Assembly (NCBI GenBank): GCA_021018995.1
Contig: CM037588.1
Location: 36,577,000-36,640,999 of the forward strand
Length of the DNA stretch: 64,000 nucleotides
DNA from: Chloranthus sessilifolius
Lineage: Eukaryota > Streptophyta > Magnoliopsida > Chloranthales > Chloranthaceae
Direction: 5' to 3'
The notes beneath the pieces are model-generated. The model worked only from the letters and a program-made list of their open reading frames with translations, was not told where the DNA came from and did not search any database. The number at the start of each line of letters is the position of its first letter. Within the stretch, counting starts at the first letter, position 1. Below, piece after piece: positions 33,557 through 45,245 of this stretch. The position numbers were made by a program, and so were the translations under genes.

Positions 33557-33896
33557 ACAAGCACACCAACAGCAAGGAGAGCTTCTTGCAGGCACATTGC
33601 AAATGAATAACTTTATAATTAACAATTTTAGCTAACTAATTTACAGCTATTCAAAGAATACATTTACAACTATCCTAGATACTGCTAGAAAATTTTCAAG
33701 AAAGATAGACAGAATTTTAAAAGTTAGAGAGTTTGCAAACAGAGGTAGCTAAGCTCCAATTGCAGTCCAACTGTACTTCACTGCTGCTGTCTAGATCTGC
33801 AAGAATAGTTTAAAATTATATCAGCAGTATCAATTATTCACATTTACAAAGAATACTAAGAATACAAAAACTAAGGGTCTACTAATAGATCATCTC

Positions 33897-33914
33897 TCCC
33901 CGGCAACGACGCCA
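33897..33914 (-). other. Primer-binding site of element A (tRNA-Asp type)
   Basis: The minus strand reads TGGCGTCGTTGCCGGGGA, differing by one base from the complement of the plant tRNA-Asp 3' end (TGGCGCCGTTGCCGGGGA). It starts 6 bp inside the 5' LTR. tRNA-Asp priming is characteristic of Athila elements. Confidence 0.85.
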
Positions 33915-33920
33915 AAAACT

Positions 33921-36318
33921 TGTTGGTGGATTTCTGAGTGTGTGCTTGCTTTATTGGTTGTGGTAATAGAAATTTAAAATCAAGATAAAACAGGGGATGG
34001 AATCAACACAACTAAGAAATCCTAGACTTGCAAGATACAGGGTCCACTGTGGCAAGTGTTGATAAGTAAGAGTTTGTCCCACAGGGAAAGGTGATCTACG
34101 GCTCCAAGGGAGCCATCTCTAGTAGTCCCTCCAGATCTGACTACAGATCTGGCAGTCCTAAAAAGGAGGGGAGTTTAAGGTTACTTATTCTAGGTATTCT
34201 AAACTACATAAAGGGTTGAGAGGATGGATGGAGTGTGGAAAATAAATATAAAAGGGTGAGAAGTATGTCATTGAGCCTAGATCAGAGGAGCTTTATAACT
34301 CAGATTAAGATCTGATGTTATAGAAATCCTGTCCAATGGCTATATTATCACCACTGAGGAGAAAGGATCCAACCCATCTCTCTGCCATGATTCAATCCCT
34401 TAAGGTTATAACCTGTCCACTCGAATGGCCACAGACTATCCTATAGGGGAACCACAATCCAGGGATGGTCAAAACAAGTTAATCATTGTAGGCACTATTT
34501 CATCCAGGCTACCAGCTCAAGAATCCATAGGGAACCTCAACCTCTAAAGTTCTAAGTGTGGGGCTAAGGCTGTATAGGACCATGATAGCCCAGACACATA
34601 GAACCAACAAGAGATTGAGTACAACCTTCGATCTAGCTGTCCATTGCTTGAGTGAGGCTATAATGGTCCAGTCACAAGCCTGCAATCTCTATAACCAGAT
34701 TAGATCTAACATCTAATAGCGGATCTATACAAATGTAGGGGAGTCTACCTCTGTACAATCTCCCACTAGGCTTCTACAAGCTCAGGTGTAAAGAAGAAGG
34801 ATCCATCTTGGATCGGTGGATTAGAATCACCCTAAGGCTATAGCCTGTCCACTTGAATGGTCACAGACTATCCCAGAGGCTATCCTCCTCACGGAGCCCA
34901 AGACAAAACAAGAATATCACTGCCACCACCATGGTTACAAGGCTACCAGCTCAAGCTCCCATGGGGATTTCAGATCTAGTGGGTCCTGTGGTGGGGCTAA
35001 GGCTGTATATGACCATGATAACCTAGACACATAGGTCACTTAGATCTGAGTGGCCCTTAGAATTAGTCCTTCATTGCTTTGAATCACAGCCAAAGCAATG
35101 GCAGATCACAAGGCAGCAGCCTTGCACAGAGCATCTCACATTCAAACACAAATCCTACAGAGTACAAATCCTATTACAAAACTTCCATTGATCTAGTTCA
35201 AAAAGCATACAAAGACATAGCCAGCAAGTGCTGGACTATGGAGAGAAGGGAAAAGGAAAAGAAAACTACTTACGACTACAAAAAAAAGAAAAGAAAAATG
35301 ATCTCAGATCAAGTCTCCAAGAAATGAGATGTGTTCCTAGTTATTCCAGGAATTTTCTAGAATTCCTAAACCTAAGCTAAGTATGGGTTTATATAACAGT
35401 GGTGTGGCGGCGCATTAGGGTTAGGGAAACCCTAATTTTAACGATGCCACATGGCCGAATAGTGACCCTTGGATGTCTTGGGGCGCATGCACGGAGATTT
35501 GAGCGTGGGAGTGTGTGCCCTAATCGCCGAAAATTCCCAGAAGGCCCTCTGCTGAAGAGATGGAAGTTGAAGTTCAGAGCTTCGCTAGGTTGCCCCTTTG
35601 TTTCCCAGACTTGTCGCATGGTAGCTCTTGCTCTTCGCGAGGATGATTTGATATTGAAGCTTCAACCGTCGTAAGGTTGCCTTGGTTTGCTCTTCAGGCA
35701 GTCGTGAGGTTGAGTAGACATCAAAGCCTCAGATGTCGCAGGGTTGGAGTTTAAGCAATCGCGAGGTAGCTGTGCGATCGCTGGGTTGATCTTCTCGAGG
35801 ACAGATTTGAATAGCGCGAGAACTTCGCGAGCACTTCTCTTCAATGGACTTCGTGAGTTTCCTCGCGAGGCTTAAAGGAGTTCTGAACTGCGCGAGGCTT
35901 CATGTCTTGATTGATCTTCACGAGGATGACTCCGTCTTCGGCAAGGGTGCTTTCTTCTTTGAATGGCGCGAGAACTACGCGTGGAGTTCTCTTCTGATAA
36001 TTGCATCTCGCGGCCACTGTGCGACAGCTGTGAGAGGAGCCTCTTGAAGCTCTCTCTCCTCAACCGTTCTGAGCGAACTGCATGAGGCTGAGAGAGGTCT
36101 GCTTTGAACTGTGTGAGTCTCATTCCAGGTCTAGATTCAGAGTCCATCCTTCTGAGGGACTTCTGGTGCCAAAACAGGCTCCTTAGCAGGATTCCTGGCC
36201 TTGTTTCACTGCTGATTATTACCTACATAAAAAACTTAACAAGAACTTATTAAATGGCTAAGGATCTAATCAAAGGTTAAGTTAAGGGGTGAAAAGTGGT
36301 ACTTTTAAGGTCTTAACA
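33921..36318 (-). mobile_element. 5' LTR of element A
   Basis: It starts TGTTAAGACCTT on the minus strand at 36318 and ends CCACCAACA at 33921. It is co-linear with 22838-25219, apart from a short duplication of 'AGATCTG' near 34140. The TATA box reads TTATATAAACCC on the minus strand around 35388-35397, with CGCG motifs at about 35620-36130 upstream of it. Confidence 0.93.
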
Positions 36319-36323
36319 GTTAT
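36319..36323. other. Target-site duplication GTTAT, right copy, of element A
   Basis: This is the second copy of the five-base duplication, immediately right of the LTR edge. Protease sequence of element B resumes here. Confidence 0.92.
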
Positions 36324-38134
36324 CAAATCCTTTGACACTTATTCTCACTAGCCTGAAAGTAGAGGGATCTACCCCTATCTTGGTTGTGATTCTGAGAGGG
36401 CACACATTCAATGCATACCCGTTGTCTATTAACACCAATGGAATCACGAGGTTCCCAATTTCTACAGTGATGTTGAGGGGTTTGGAGTGATTATTTTCCT
36501 TATCCGATAAACTAGCATATGAAGAAGAAATGGCATTGGGAGCCAACACTTGCCCGATGATCTGTCTTACCTCGTCTATGGTTACTTGGATAGATACATG
36601 TGCATCTTTTAAGGCTCTCATCAAAGCTTGGAAATGGAGCGGTGATGTCATTAATAGGTCTCGGACCGTGATGTGTGGGGGCTTCCTTTTCAATTGTGTT
36701 TCGAGTATGTGCTCTCGGCTCATTTTTTCTAAGGGGTTTACAGTTGTAGGTTCTTTCTTCTCTTCTGGCTAGGCTAGTGCTGGTACTTCTGGTTGCCTTG
36801 AGATTCTTCCCGATTGAGTGCAAAATCCACTGATCCCTCTCTACTACTGCCTGCATTGATATCTGTTTGATCACAACTGAATAGGACCTGATGGGGATCG
36901 TAGCTTAGTCCCAGGATTTGGAATGGAGCGGATATAGGTCTCAAAGGTGTTTGAACTGGGGGATTGGAATGGGTGGACAACACTTGGTTAACCTCTGTTG
37001 GATAGATCAGGGGAGTGGTGAAAATGGGCCACATGGGGTTAGTGGGGATTGTGAATGGCTATATTGGGGTGGTGTGATGGGGGTAGGCCATTAATAATTA
37101 ACTAGTGTCAGAGGGGGATCTGGGGAAAAATCAGCCATTAGGTAATTGGTGGGGGCTGCTGTCGTGTATGGTTGATACAGGTTGGTTTGGACATAGCTGA
37201 CGGGAATTGGTGATGGAAATTATGCCCTTAAATCTAAGGGTTCTGTCGGTGGTGGGGGATTAGGAAAGTAATCTGCCAAATTCAGGGGCTCAATTACTCC
37301 AATGCTTCTATCCTCTTGATCTCTCTGCCTTAGTGTTATAAAGTCTTCCTTTGTTATAAAGTCTTCCTGTGTGTGGATATACTATGAAGGGTCGAACTCC
37401 TTATCATCCTCCTCTATCATGCTAATGGTCAGCCTTGGGCCTGCTCACCTGCTGGATGTGGTGGTGGCAATACCTGATGTATATTGGCATGCTGGTTGGC
37501 TTGGGGGAGTGCCAAGGAATGATCTTGTCGGCCTCTATTAAGTCTTGTATCGCATTCTTCAAAGGGAAGCAACGATCACTTGCGTGACTTGGTCCTTGAT
37601 GGAAATTACAATCGGTATTGGGGTCGTAATTCCTTGGGAACAGATTCGGCAAAGGTCGTGGCTGGAGTGTTGTGACCAAGCCTTTTTTAATTAGCAAAGG
37701 CAGAAGGACATTACGAGATTGCCCTAAAGGTGTAAAGACTCGATCAAATGGGCCTTTCTTTGTTCAGGGGTCATATGTGCCTCTTGTCGATTTTCAATCC
37801 TCTGCATTGGCTCGCTTCTGGTTGGGGTTGGCTATGCTACCTTGAACTGAAATGGAGTTATGTTGGCATTGGGTCGTGTATTTACGATTGTCTGTACATC
37901 CGCCCCGGTTCTCCTATCATTCCTTTGTTTAGTGAACCTTTGAACCCCACTATTTACGATTTTATTTAACTGTCCTTGTCTTATGACATCTTCACATCGG
38001 TTGGCATTTCTCACCAAGTCAGCAAAATTGGACTGCTATTGGTATATCAGAAAATCTGAGATGATTGACAGGGTATTTTTCAAGATCATCTCGATTTGCT
38101 CATCACCGGGTATCCTATTCCTGACCTGGGCTGC
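36319..38134 (-). pseudogene. Gag and N-terminal protease part of element B (Tat)
   Basis: The piece at 36313-36723 carries PPHITVRDLLMTSPLHFQAL, then NITVEIGNLVIPLVLIDNGYA and PLRITTKIGVDP, wording typical of the Tat pre-protease and protease region. Further right, 37422-37697 has a zinc-finger-like CNFHQGPSHASDRCFPLKNA followed by IQDLIEADKI, a characteristic ending of Tat gag. More gag (QGQLNKIVNSGVQRFTKQ) reaches 38134, where element C interrupts it. The protease is split from its other half by element A. Several breaks. Confidence 0.75.
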
Positions 38135-40569
38135 TGTTAAGACATGAAAAGTACCACTTTTCACCCCTTAACTTAGCCTCTGTTAGACCCTTAGCCATCT
38201 AATAAATGTGTGTTAAGTCATTTCTGTAGATAATAAACAGCAGCTGCAATAAGGCCTAAACCCTGTTAAGGAGCCCACTTTTGCCCCAGAAGTCCCTCAG
38301 AAGGATGAAAGTGAACCCAGACAAGAATTGAACCTCATGCAGCTTTCACAAGCATTAAAGGATTTAGAAATTAAGCCTCACACAGTCCTCGCAAGTTTCC
38401 CAAGACTTCATTTCCAATTGCCCGCACTGTTCTCGCGCAGTTGAGTGACAGAGGGGCTTCAGAATCATACTTCGCGCAGCTCTCCCAAAGCTCAAATATA
38501 AATGCTCACACAGTCTCGCGCAGCTTAAAAAAGCAGCTCTCAAATCTCGCGCAGTTCACTCAGATCAACTGAAGAGAGAGAGCTCCAGGTATTTCGGCGT
38601 GCAGCTATCGTGCAGTGGCTGCGGGATGCAAAACTTCAGAAAAACCTCTCACACAGTTTAGAGACCAATGCACATCACGTCCTCACGAGGATCCTCATGA
38701 AGATCCATTGAGAAACAAACTGCTCGCACGATTCCTGCGGCATTAAGAAGGAAAGTGCAATCCAGCAAGGATTCAATGCTCTATCGCGCAACCGCTTCAG
38801 CTGTAACTAAGACAACCCTGCGACGACTAGAATTTCAAGCTAATCCAATCTCGTGAAGACCGTGCTACCACGCGACAGTCTTGGAAACCAATGCTACTTG
38901 GCGAGACTCTGAATTCTAACTCTCTCACACCTCTGCAGAGGACATTCTGGGAACTTCTAGCAATTAGGGCACGCATTCTAATGCTCCAAGTTCCGTGCAT
39001 GCACCCCGAGGCATCCAAGGGATAGTATTAGGCCATGTGGCATCGTTAAAATTAGGGTTCCCTAATCCTAATGCGTCGCCAAACTAACTGCTATATAAAC
39101 GTAAGCCTGGTTTAGGTTTAGGGGGCTCTCTGCTTAGAATAGAATTTTATCTATCTTCTTCTTGTAGTAGCTGCAGATCTCTAGTAAGGTTTAAGTAGAT
39201 TTATTTTTGCTTTTTCTTCTCTCTATAGTCCAGCAATTGCTGGCTATGCCTTTGTATGACTATTTGGAATAGATTAATGGAGTTTCATGATAGGGTTTTT
39301 TACTTTTATGTGATTTTGGTGAGTTATTCTGTAGAAGGCTGTTACCTTGAGATCCTCCATTACTAGGACGTATTGCAGGCAATGGAGGACTGATTTTATA
39401 GTTTACTTAGATCCAAGTGACCTGTGTGTCTGGGCTAACATGCTCCCATATAGGCCTAGCCCCACCACAGGACACACTAGATCTGAAGTCCCCATGGGAG
39501 CAATGAGCTTTTGTAGCTTTGTGAACATGGTGGTGGCAGCAATGTTTCTTGTTCTATCTTGAGCTTTGTGAGGAGGATAATCTCTGGGATAGTCTGTGAC
39601 CATTTAAGTGGACAGGTTATAGCCTTAGGGTGAAGCCAACCCACAGACTCAAGACGGATTATTCTTCTTTACACTTGTGCTTGTAGCCCTGTGAGAGATT
39701 GTGCTGAGACAAACTCCCCTGTATGTCTATAGACCCGCCATCAGATGGCAGATCTGGTTTGGTTATAGAGATTGTAGGCTTGTGAATGGATCACTGTAGT
39801 CTCTCTAAAGCAGTGGACAGCTGGATCTAAGGTTGCACTCAAACTCTTACTGGTTCTATGTGTCTGGGCTAACATGCTCCCATACAGGCCTAGCCCAACA
39901 CATAGCACTTTAGAGGTTGAGGTTCCCTATGGATTCTTGTGCTTGTAGCGTGGATGATGTAGTGCCTACAATGATAAACTTATTCTGACCCTTCTCTGGA
40001 TTGTGGTTCCCCAATTGGATAGTCTGTGACCATTTAAGTGGACAGGTTATAGCCATAAAGTGATTGGATCATGGCACAGAGATGAGTTGGATTTTTTCTC
40101 CTCAGTGGTGATAACGTAGCCATTAGACATGACTTTTATAGTAGCAGATCTGAATCTGAGTCATGAAACCCATCAGATATGAACCTAATAGCATACTTCT
40201 CACCCTTTTATATTTATTTTCTTACGCCATCTTCTTTCTTAACCCTTTCAATAGTTTAGATATTAGGATACCTTAGAATTTAGATTTTAGTGACCCTAAA
40301 TCCCCTTCCATTTAGGATTGCCAGATCTGTAGTCAGATCTGGAGGGCCTACTAAAGATGGCTCCCTTGGAGCTTAAGATCAACTTCCCTGTGGGACAAAC
40401 TCTTACTTATCATAACTTGCTACAACAGGCCCTGTATCTTGCAGGATTGTGCATATTTTAGGCTTTCTGCTCTGTCATTTTCAATCCACCTTTCATTCAT
40501 TTTCATTCACCCCATTCATATCACTGTCTTCAATAAAGTCAGTAGCAAGCACTCAAAAATAGCCTAACA
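38135..40569 (+). mobile_element. 5' LTR of element C
   Basis: It begins TGTTAAGACATG and ends AGCCTAACA. U3 holds CGCG-type motifs (about 38390-38770, many decayed to CA/TG). A pair of opposed telo-box-like words (TTAGGGTTCCCTAATCCTAA) lies near 39052, with the TATA box CTATATAAAC at 39091-39100. GGTTTAGGTTTAGGGGG follows near the expected start site. The downstream half has two copies of a block of about 435 bp (see 39420-40060). Confidence 0.93.
39420..40060 (+). repeat. ~435-bp internal duplication within the LTR (example in C)
   Basis: 'TGTGTCTGGGCTAACATGCT' occurs near 39425 and again near 39858. 'GATAGTCTGTGACCATTTAA' occurs near 39588 and 40018. The same doubled layout is present in the LTRs at 22838, 33921, 53499 and 56859, so it predates the split of the two Athila subfamilies. 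Confidence 0.8.
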
Positions 40570-40575
40570 AGTTTT

Positions 40576-40593
40576 TGGCGCCGTTGTCGGGGA
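40576..40593 (+). other. Primer-binding site of element C (tRNA-Asp type)
   Basis: TGGCGCCGTTGTCGGGGA lies 6 bp after the LTR end and differs by one base from the complement of the plant tRNA-Asp 3' end. Confidence 0.88.
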
Positions 40594-40893
40594 AATTGAT
40601 CTTTTAGTAGACTTTAGATTTTTGATTCTTTATTCTTTGGTAGCTGTACTTGTGAATAATTGATACTGCTGATTTACATTTGAAAATTTTCTTACAGATT
40701 TGGACCGTAGCAGAGAAGGAGAGTAGAATTGCACTGGGAGTTTAGCTACCTCTGTTTGCACTTCTCTAACCCTCAAAACTTAGTCTATTTCTCATTTGAA
40801 GATTCCATAGCGTAGCAGTTGATTATGATAGTTGCAATTTTCATTAAGTGCAATGTGCCTCCAAATAGTCTTCCCTGCTGTTGGTGTGTGTGC

Positions 40894-42458
40894 ATGTTAG
40901 GAAGGAGATCCCTCAGTCCTACATTAGAGCCTGCTAACCTTGAGATAGAAATGGGTAGAAGACCGAGAAGGCATAGACACACCACAGTTGAGCCCCCTAT
41001 TGAAATTGAGATAGCAGTTATGGGTGAAGAACACCTAGAACATTGAAGGAATTGAATGCTCCGGATGATTACAATTCTCCATTCAGCATCCAATTCCCTG
41101 ATGTTCAAGGAAACTACGAAATCAAAACTTTCATCATCCAAATGCTTCCCACTTTCTATGGGCTCAGCAAGGAAGACCCTTCCAAGCACATTGACCAGTT
41201 CTTGGCCCTGTGCACAACATTCTCCATTGCTGGTTTGGGACCAGAAGCCACTAGGTTAAGGCTCTTTCCTTTCTCCCTAAAGGACAGGGCCATGACCTGG
41301 TTATCTACTCTCCCAAACAACAGCATCACCTCCTGGAAAGACCTCAAGACAAGATTTCTGTCTAAAATTTTCCTAGAGACCAAGACCAGCCAGTTGAGGA
41401 AAGGCATACTTTCTTTTGCCCAATCCCCAACTAAAGATTTTAACCAGTGCTGGGATAGATATAAAGAGATGCTCAAACAATGTCCCCACCACAAGATCCC
41501 TGACTGGCAGCTTGTCCAGAGCTTCTACAATGGGATTGATGAGAAGAGCAGGGACATGGTAGATGCCTCTTGTGGTGGAACGTACATGCATAAAACAACT
41601 GATGAGGCATGGGACTTGTTCGAGGCCATAAGTGAAAATGCTTTCCAGAAGATGTCCTCTTCTAGAACTGTTCAAGAACCAGCTCCTAAGCAGGGGGTGG
41701 CTGAGACTTCTAAAGGAAAAATGTATGAAGTTAGGGGAAATGACGATCTGAGAATGCAGATGGCCAATCTGACTGAAAGATTTGATAAACTTTTGACTGT
41801 GGTGCAGCCCAGAATGGCTGCACAAGTGATGGAGGCATGTTCGATATGCCAATCTTCACAGCACACAGTAGAAGAATGCCCATCTGTGGGGTAATACCCT
41901 GAGTTTGTAATGGAACAGGCTGCTGCTGCCCAATCTTTTGGACAACAACAATCTGGTGGCTACAATAGACAACCCTATGGATACTAGCACCAAAATGCTA
42001 GTTACCACTGGAGAGACCACTCAAATTTGAGGTGGAGGCAAGACATTTATATGCAACCATAGCAGATGTTGGCCTTACCTCAAAGGCCACAGCAGCAGTT
42101 TAACCAGGGTTATGCCCAAAGGTCCAATTTCCAACAACAGCAGCCCCAGCAATAAAATCAATTGATAGTTCCCCCACCTCAGCCCCGAAGTGCTTCTTTT
42201 GAGGACCAGGTTTTGGCCCAATTGCAAAGCCTTGGACCCTTAAATCAGACTGTGACTTCTCACAGTCAAAGCATTAAGAAAATAAAAGAGCAGCTTGGCC
42301 AAATAGCCAATGCTCTAGCTAAAAGAGAGGAGGGCAGGTTGCATAGCCAACTAATTGCCAACCCTAAGGGCCAGTATTCCATTGGAGAAGGCTCCTCCAA
42401 TTTTGAGGGGGCCAATGCCATAACTGCCCTAATGTCTGGTAGGATGGTAGACAATTAG
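40894..42458 (+). pseudogene. Gag of element C (Athila)
   Basis: It starts at the shared MLGRRSLSPTLEP ATG. The best-preserved part (41043-41894) has NAPDDYNSPFSIQFPDVQGN, HIDQFLALCTTFSIAGLG, FLSKIFLETKTSQLRKGIL, PHHKIPDWQLVQSFYNGID and the zinc knuckle CSICQSSQHTVEEC. A Gln/Pro-rich extension follows, ending with a helical block at 42162-42458 (SIKKIKEQLGQIANALAKRE) that D also has near 61070. The protein is the structural component of the particle. Several breaks. Confidence 0.87.
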
Positions 42459-43710
42459 GTGGGAAAGGAACAAGGAGAGGTCTATCATAAGGAAATGTCA
42501 TGTGAAAGTGATAAGGGTTTTATTAAGGCACAGAGTAAAGAACTGCCTGCTGCCCTTCAACAAGGGAAAAATAAAGAGGTTGTAGTTGAGCCTCAGCAGG
42601 AGATAAAAAAGAAAAAAACAAAAGTTCAGCCATGGGCTTGCAGCTGAGGAACCAGCAGTACCTCAGCTGCCATTTCCTCAAGCTTTGAGTGGCCCTGCCC
42701 CTTTTGATAAGGGTCAGGCGCAGATCGAGGAAATGATGGAGACCTTTAAGCAGGTCAAGATAAATTTACCCCTGCTTGATGCAATCCGATAGGTCCCAGC
42801 CTATGCAAAGTTTCTGAAAGACCTCTGTACTCAAAAAAGGAAGGCCAGAGGCCATTTGTCCAAGAAGGTGTTTGCGATTGATACAGTGAATTCTGTATTA
42901 ACCATGACAATACTTGAGAAGTTGCAAGACCCAGGGATACCCACTATTCCTTGTATTATTGGTGACCACACGATTGGAAGGGCCCTTTTGGACCTTAGAG
43001 CCAGTGTTAACCTGCTGCCATACAATGTATATCAACAGTTAGGTTTGGGGGAGCAGAAGCCCACCCCCATTATTTTATTGATGGCTGATAGGTCCGAGAG
43101 GAAACCCATGGGAGTGGTCAAGGATGTCCTAGTGGGGGTAGACAAGTTCTTCTATCATGTAGACTTCCTTGTCTTGGACATGGGCTGCAACAAGAGTACA
43201 TCTCCGATACCTGTTATTCTAGGCAGACCATTCTTGGCCACTGCCAATGAATGCATTCAATGCAGGTCTAGGATCATGGAGGTCACTTTTGGATATATGA
43301 ATCTTGACCTTAATGTGTACAACAGTGGAAAGTACCCTCAGCTGGACAATGAGGAATGCTTTGCAGTGGATGTACTAGAAGAGATTGTTGAAGAAGAACT
43401 GCACACTCTGCTGGAGTGGAGCAACATTACCACTGATTTAACTGAAGTTTGGAACTTGGTGGAGGAAGGAAGCCTAGCTTTAATGCCAGAAGACACACCC
43501 CTAGTGAAGTCTTCTGTGGGCTTAGTACGGAATTCCAATTGGAAACCTACATTGCTGCCCCATCCTCCATCCAACAATACACCAATCCTGCCATCCATAC
43601 AACAAGCCCCTGATCTGGAGTTCAAGAAGCTGCCAGAGACATTAAAATATGCTTTCCTCGAGAAAGAAGAGAAACTTCCTGTGATTATCTCCTCTTCTCT
43701 TATCAGTTAG
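42459..43710 (+). pseudogene. Linker and aspartic protease of element C
   Basis: A charged linker (KKVFAIDTVNSVLTMTILEK lead-in) precedes the protease core: IGDHTIGRALLDL, SVNLLPYNVYQQLGLGEQ and PVILGRPFLATANECIQC. An acidic linker ends with DLEFKKLPETLKYAFLEKEE before RT. It corresponds part for part to 30769-31900 of element A. It is a fossil; the number of breaks is small. Confidence 0.85.
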
Positions 43711-45245
43711 CAAGAGGAGGAGTTGCTAACTATTTTGAGGAAGCACAAGAAAGCAATAGGCTGGACCATTGCTGATCTAGGAGGAATTGATGCATCAATC
43801 TGTATGCATAGGATTCATCTAGAGGAGGACTCAACACCCTCCAGGGAAATGTAGAGGAAACTTAATCCTCACATGCAAGAGGTGGTTCTTAAAGAAATTA
43901 TTAAGATGCTGGATGCTGGGGTAATTTACCCCATCTCTGATTCTGAATGGGTGGCACCAATCCAGGTGGTACCCAAGAAATCTGGCATAACAGTGATCAA
44001 AACCGACTCTGGAGAGTTGAGACCAGCCAGGGAGACCATTGGCTGGGGAGTTTGCATCGATTATCGAAAACTCAACTCCTAGACCAGAAAAGACCACTTC
44101 CCTCTCCCTTTTATTGATCAAATTTTGGACAAGTTGGCTGGGAAGACTTTTTACTGTTTTCTTGATGGGTACTCAGGGTACAATCAGATCCCTGTGCACC
44201 CCCTTGATCAAGAGAAAACTACATTTACTTGTCCTTTTGGCACCTTTGTTTACAGAAGGATGCCTTTTGGACTGTGTAATGCCCCAGCCACCTTTCAGAG
44301 GTGTATGTATGCCATTTTTTCAGATATGATTGACAAATTCTTAGAAATTTTCATGGATGACTTTTCGGTCTATGGGGATAGCTTTGACCAATGTCTACAA
44401 CACCTCCATCAAGTCCTACAAAGATGTGAAGAGACGAATTTGGTCTTAAGTTGGGAGAAGAGCCACTTCATGGTAACACAAGGAATTGTGTTAGGCCATG
44501 TAGTCTCTAAAGATGGAATTGAGGTAGACAAGACCAAAATTAACCTCATTAAAAATCTACCCCCTCCAAGAACAGTCAAGCAAATCAGATCCTTCCTTGG
44601 CCATGCTGGATTCTACAGGAGGTTTATCAAAGACTTTAGCAAAGTTGTTAAGCCATTGTGCCACCTGCTCTGCCAGGACGTGCCCTTTGACTTCTCTGCA
44701 GAATGTCTAAAGGCTTTTGAAACTTTGAAAATTTGCCTCACCTCTGCCCCTGTACTCCAAACACCTGACTATACCCTGCCCTTTAAGTTGATGTGTGATG
44801 CATCTGACTTGGCAATAGGTGCTGTCTTGGGCCAGAGAAAGGATAAGCTGCCTGTGGTCATTGCATATCTCAGCAAATCACTTGCTGAAGCTCAGCTGAA
44901 CTACACAACCACTGAGAAAGAGCTTCTGGCAGTGGTTTTTATTGTAGACAAGTTTAGCCCTTACCTACTTGGGTCTAAAACTGTCGTCTTCACTGACCAC
45001 TCAGCATTAAAGTACCTACTGTCCAAGAAGGATGCAAAGCCCAGATTGATTAGATGGATACTCCTGTTGCAGGAGTTTGACATCAAAATCCAAGACAAGA
45101 AAGGTGTAAAAAATGTGGTGGCTGACCACTTGTCCAGAATTATGTTGGAGAAAGGTGTTGATGACCTCACTACAAATGATGTATTCCCGGATGAGCAATT
45201 GTTTGCCATCCAATGTTTAGTTCCTTGGTATACACATATTGTCAA
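43711..45245 (+). pseudogene. Reverse transcriptase-RNase H of element C
   Basis: In order: [60 protein letters not shown], the catalytic [32 protein letters not shown], then RNase H with [37 protein letters not shown] and [20 protein letters not shown]. Residue wording agrees closely with element A, showing the same lineage. Few breaks. Confidence 0.9.

Larger units (their letters stand above)
22838..36318 (-). mobile_element. Element A: complete-ended Athila-lineage Ty3/gypsy retrotransposon inserted in element B
   Basis: Both LTRs (22838-25219 and 33921-36318), tRNA-Asp-type primer site, gag, protease, RT, RNase H, integrase, a small downstream ORF and PPT are all present, on the minus strand, flanked by GTTAT. 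It lies in the protease region of B, so it is younger than B. In the first roughly 215 aligned LTR bases I count about eight differences, a divergence of a few percent, which makes it old but less so than C. It looks structurally whole at its ends; coding parts carry several breaks. Together with D it forms one subfamily, distinguished from C by its leader and LTR sequence. Confidence 0.92.

Noticed and set aside
33897-33914. tRNA-Asp-like sequence near LTR ends
   Set aside because: Only the 18 bases complementary to the tRNA 3' end are present, next to an LTR. This is a primer-binding site, not a tRNA gene.
41156-41866. Several open frames antisense to gag of C, repeated antisense to gag of A and D
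   Set aside because: They mirror the gag codons. They recur only because gag is conserved, and no promoter or motif supports them.
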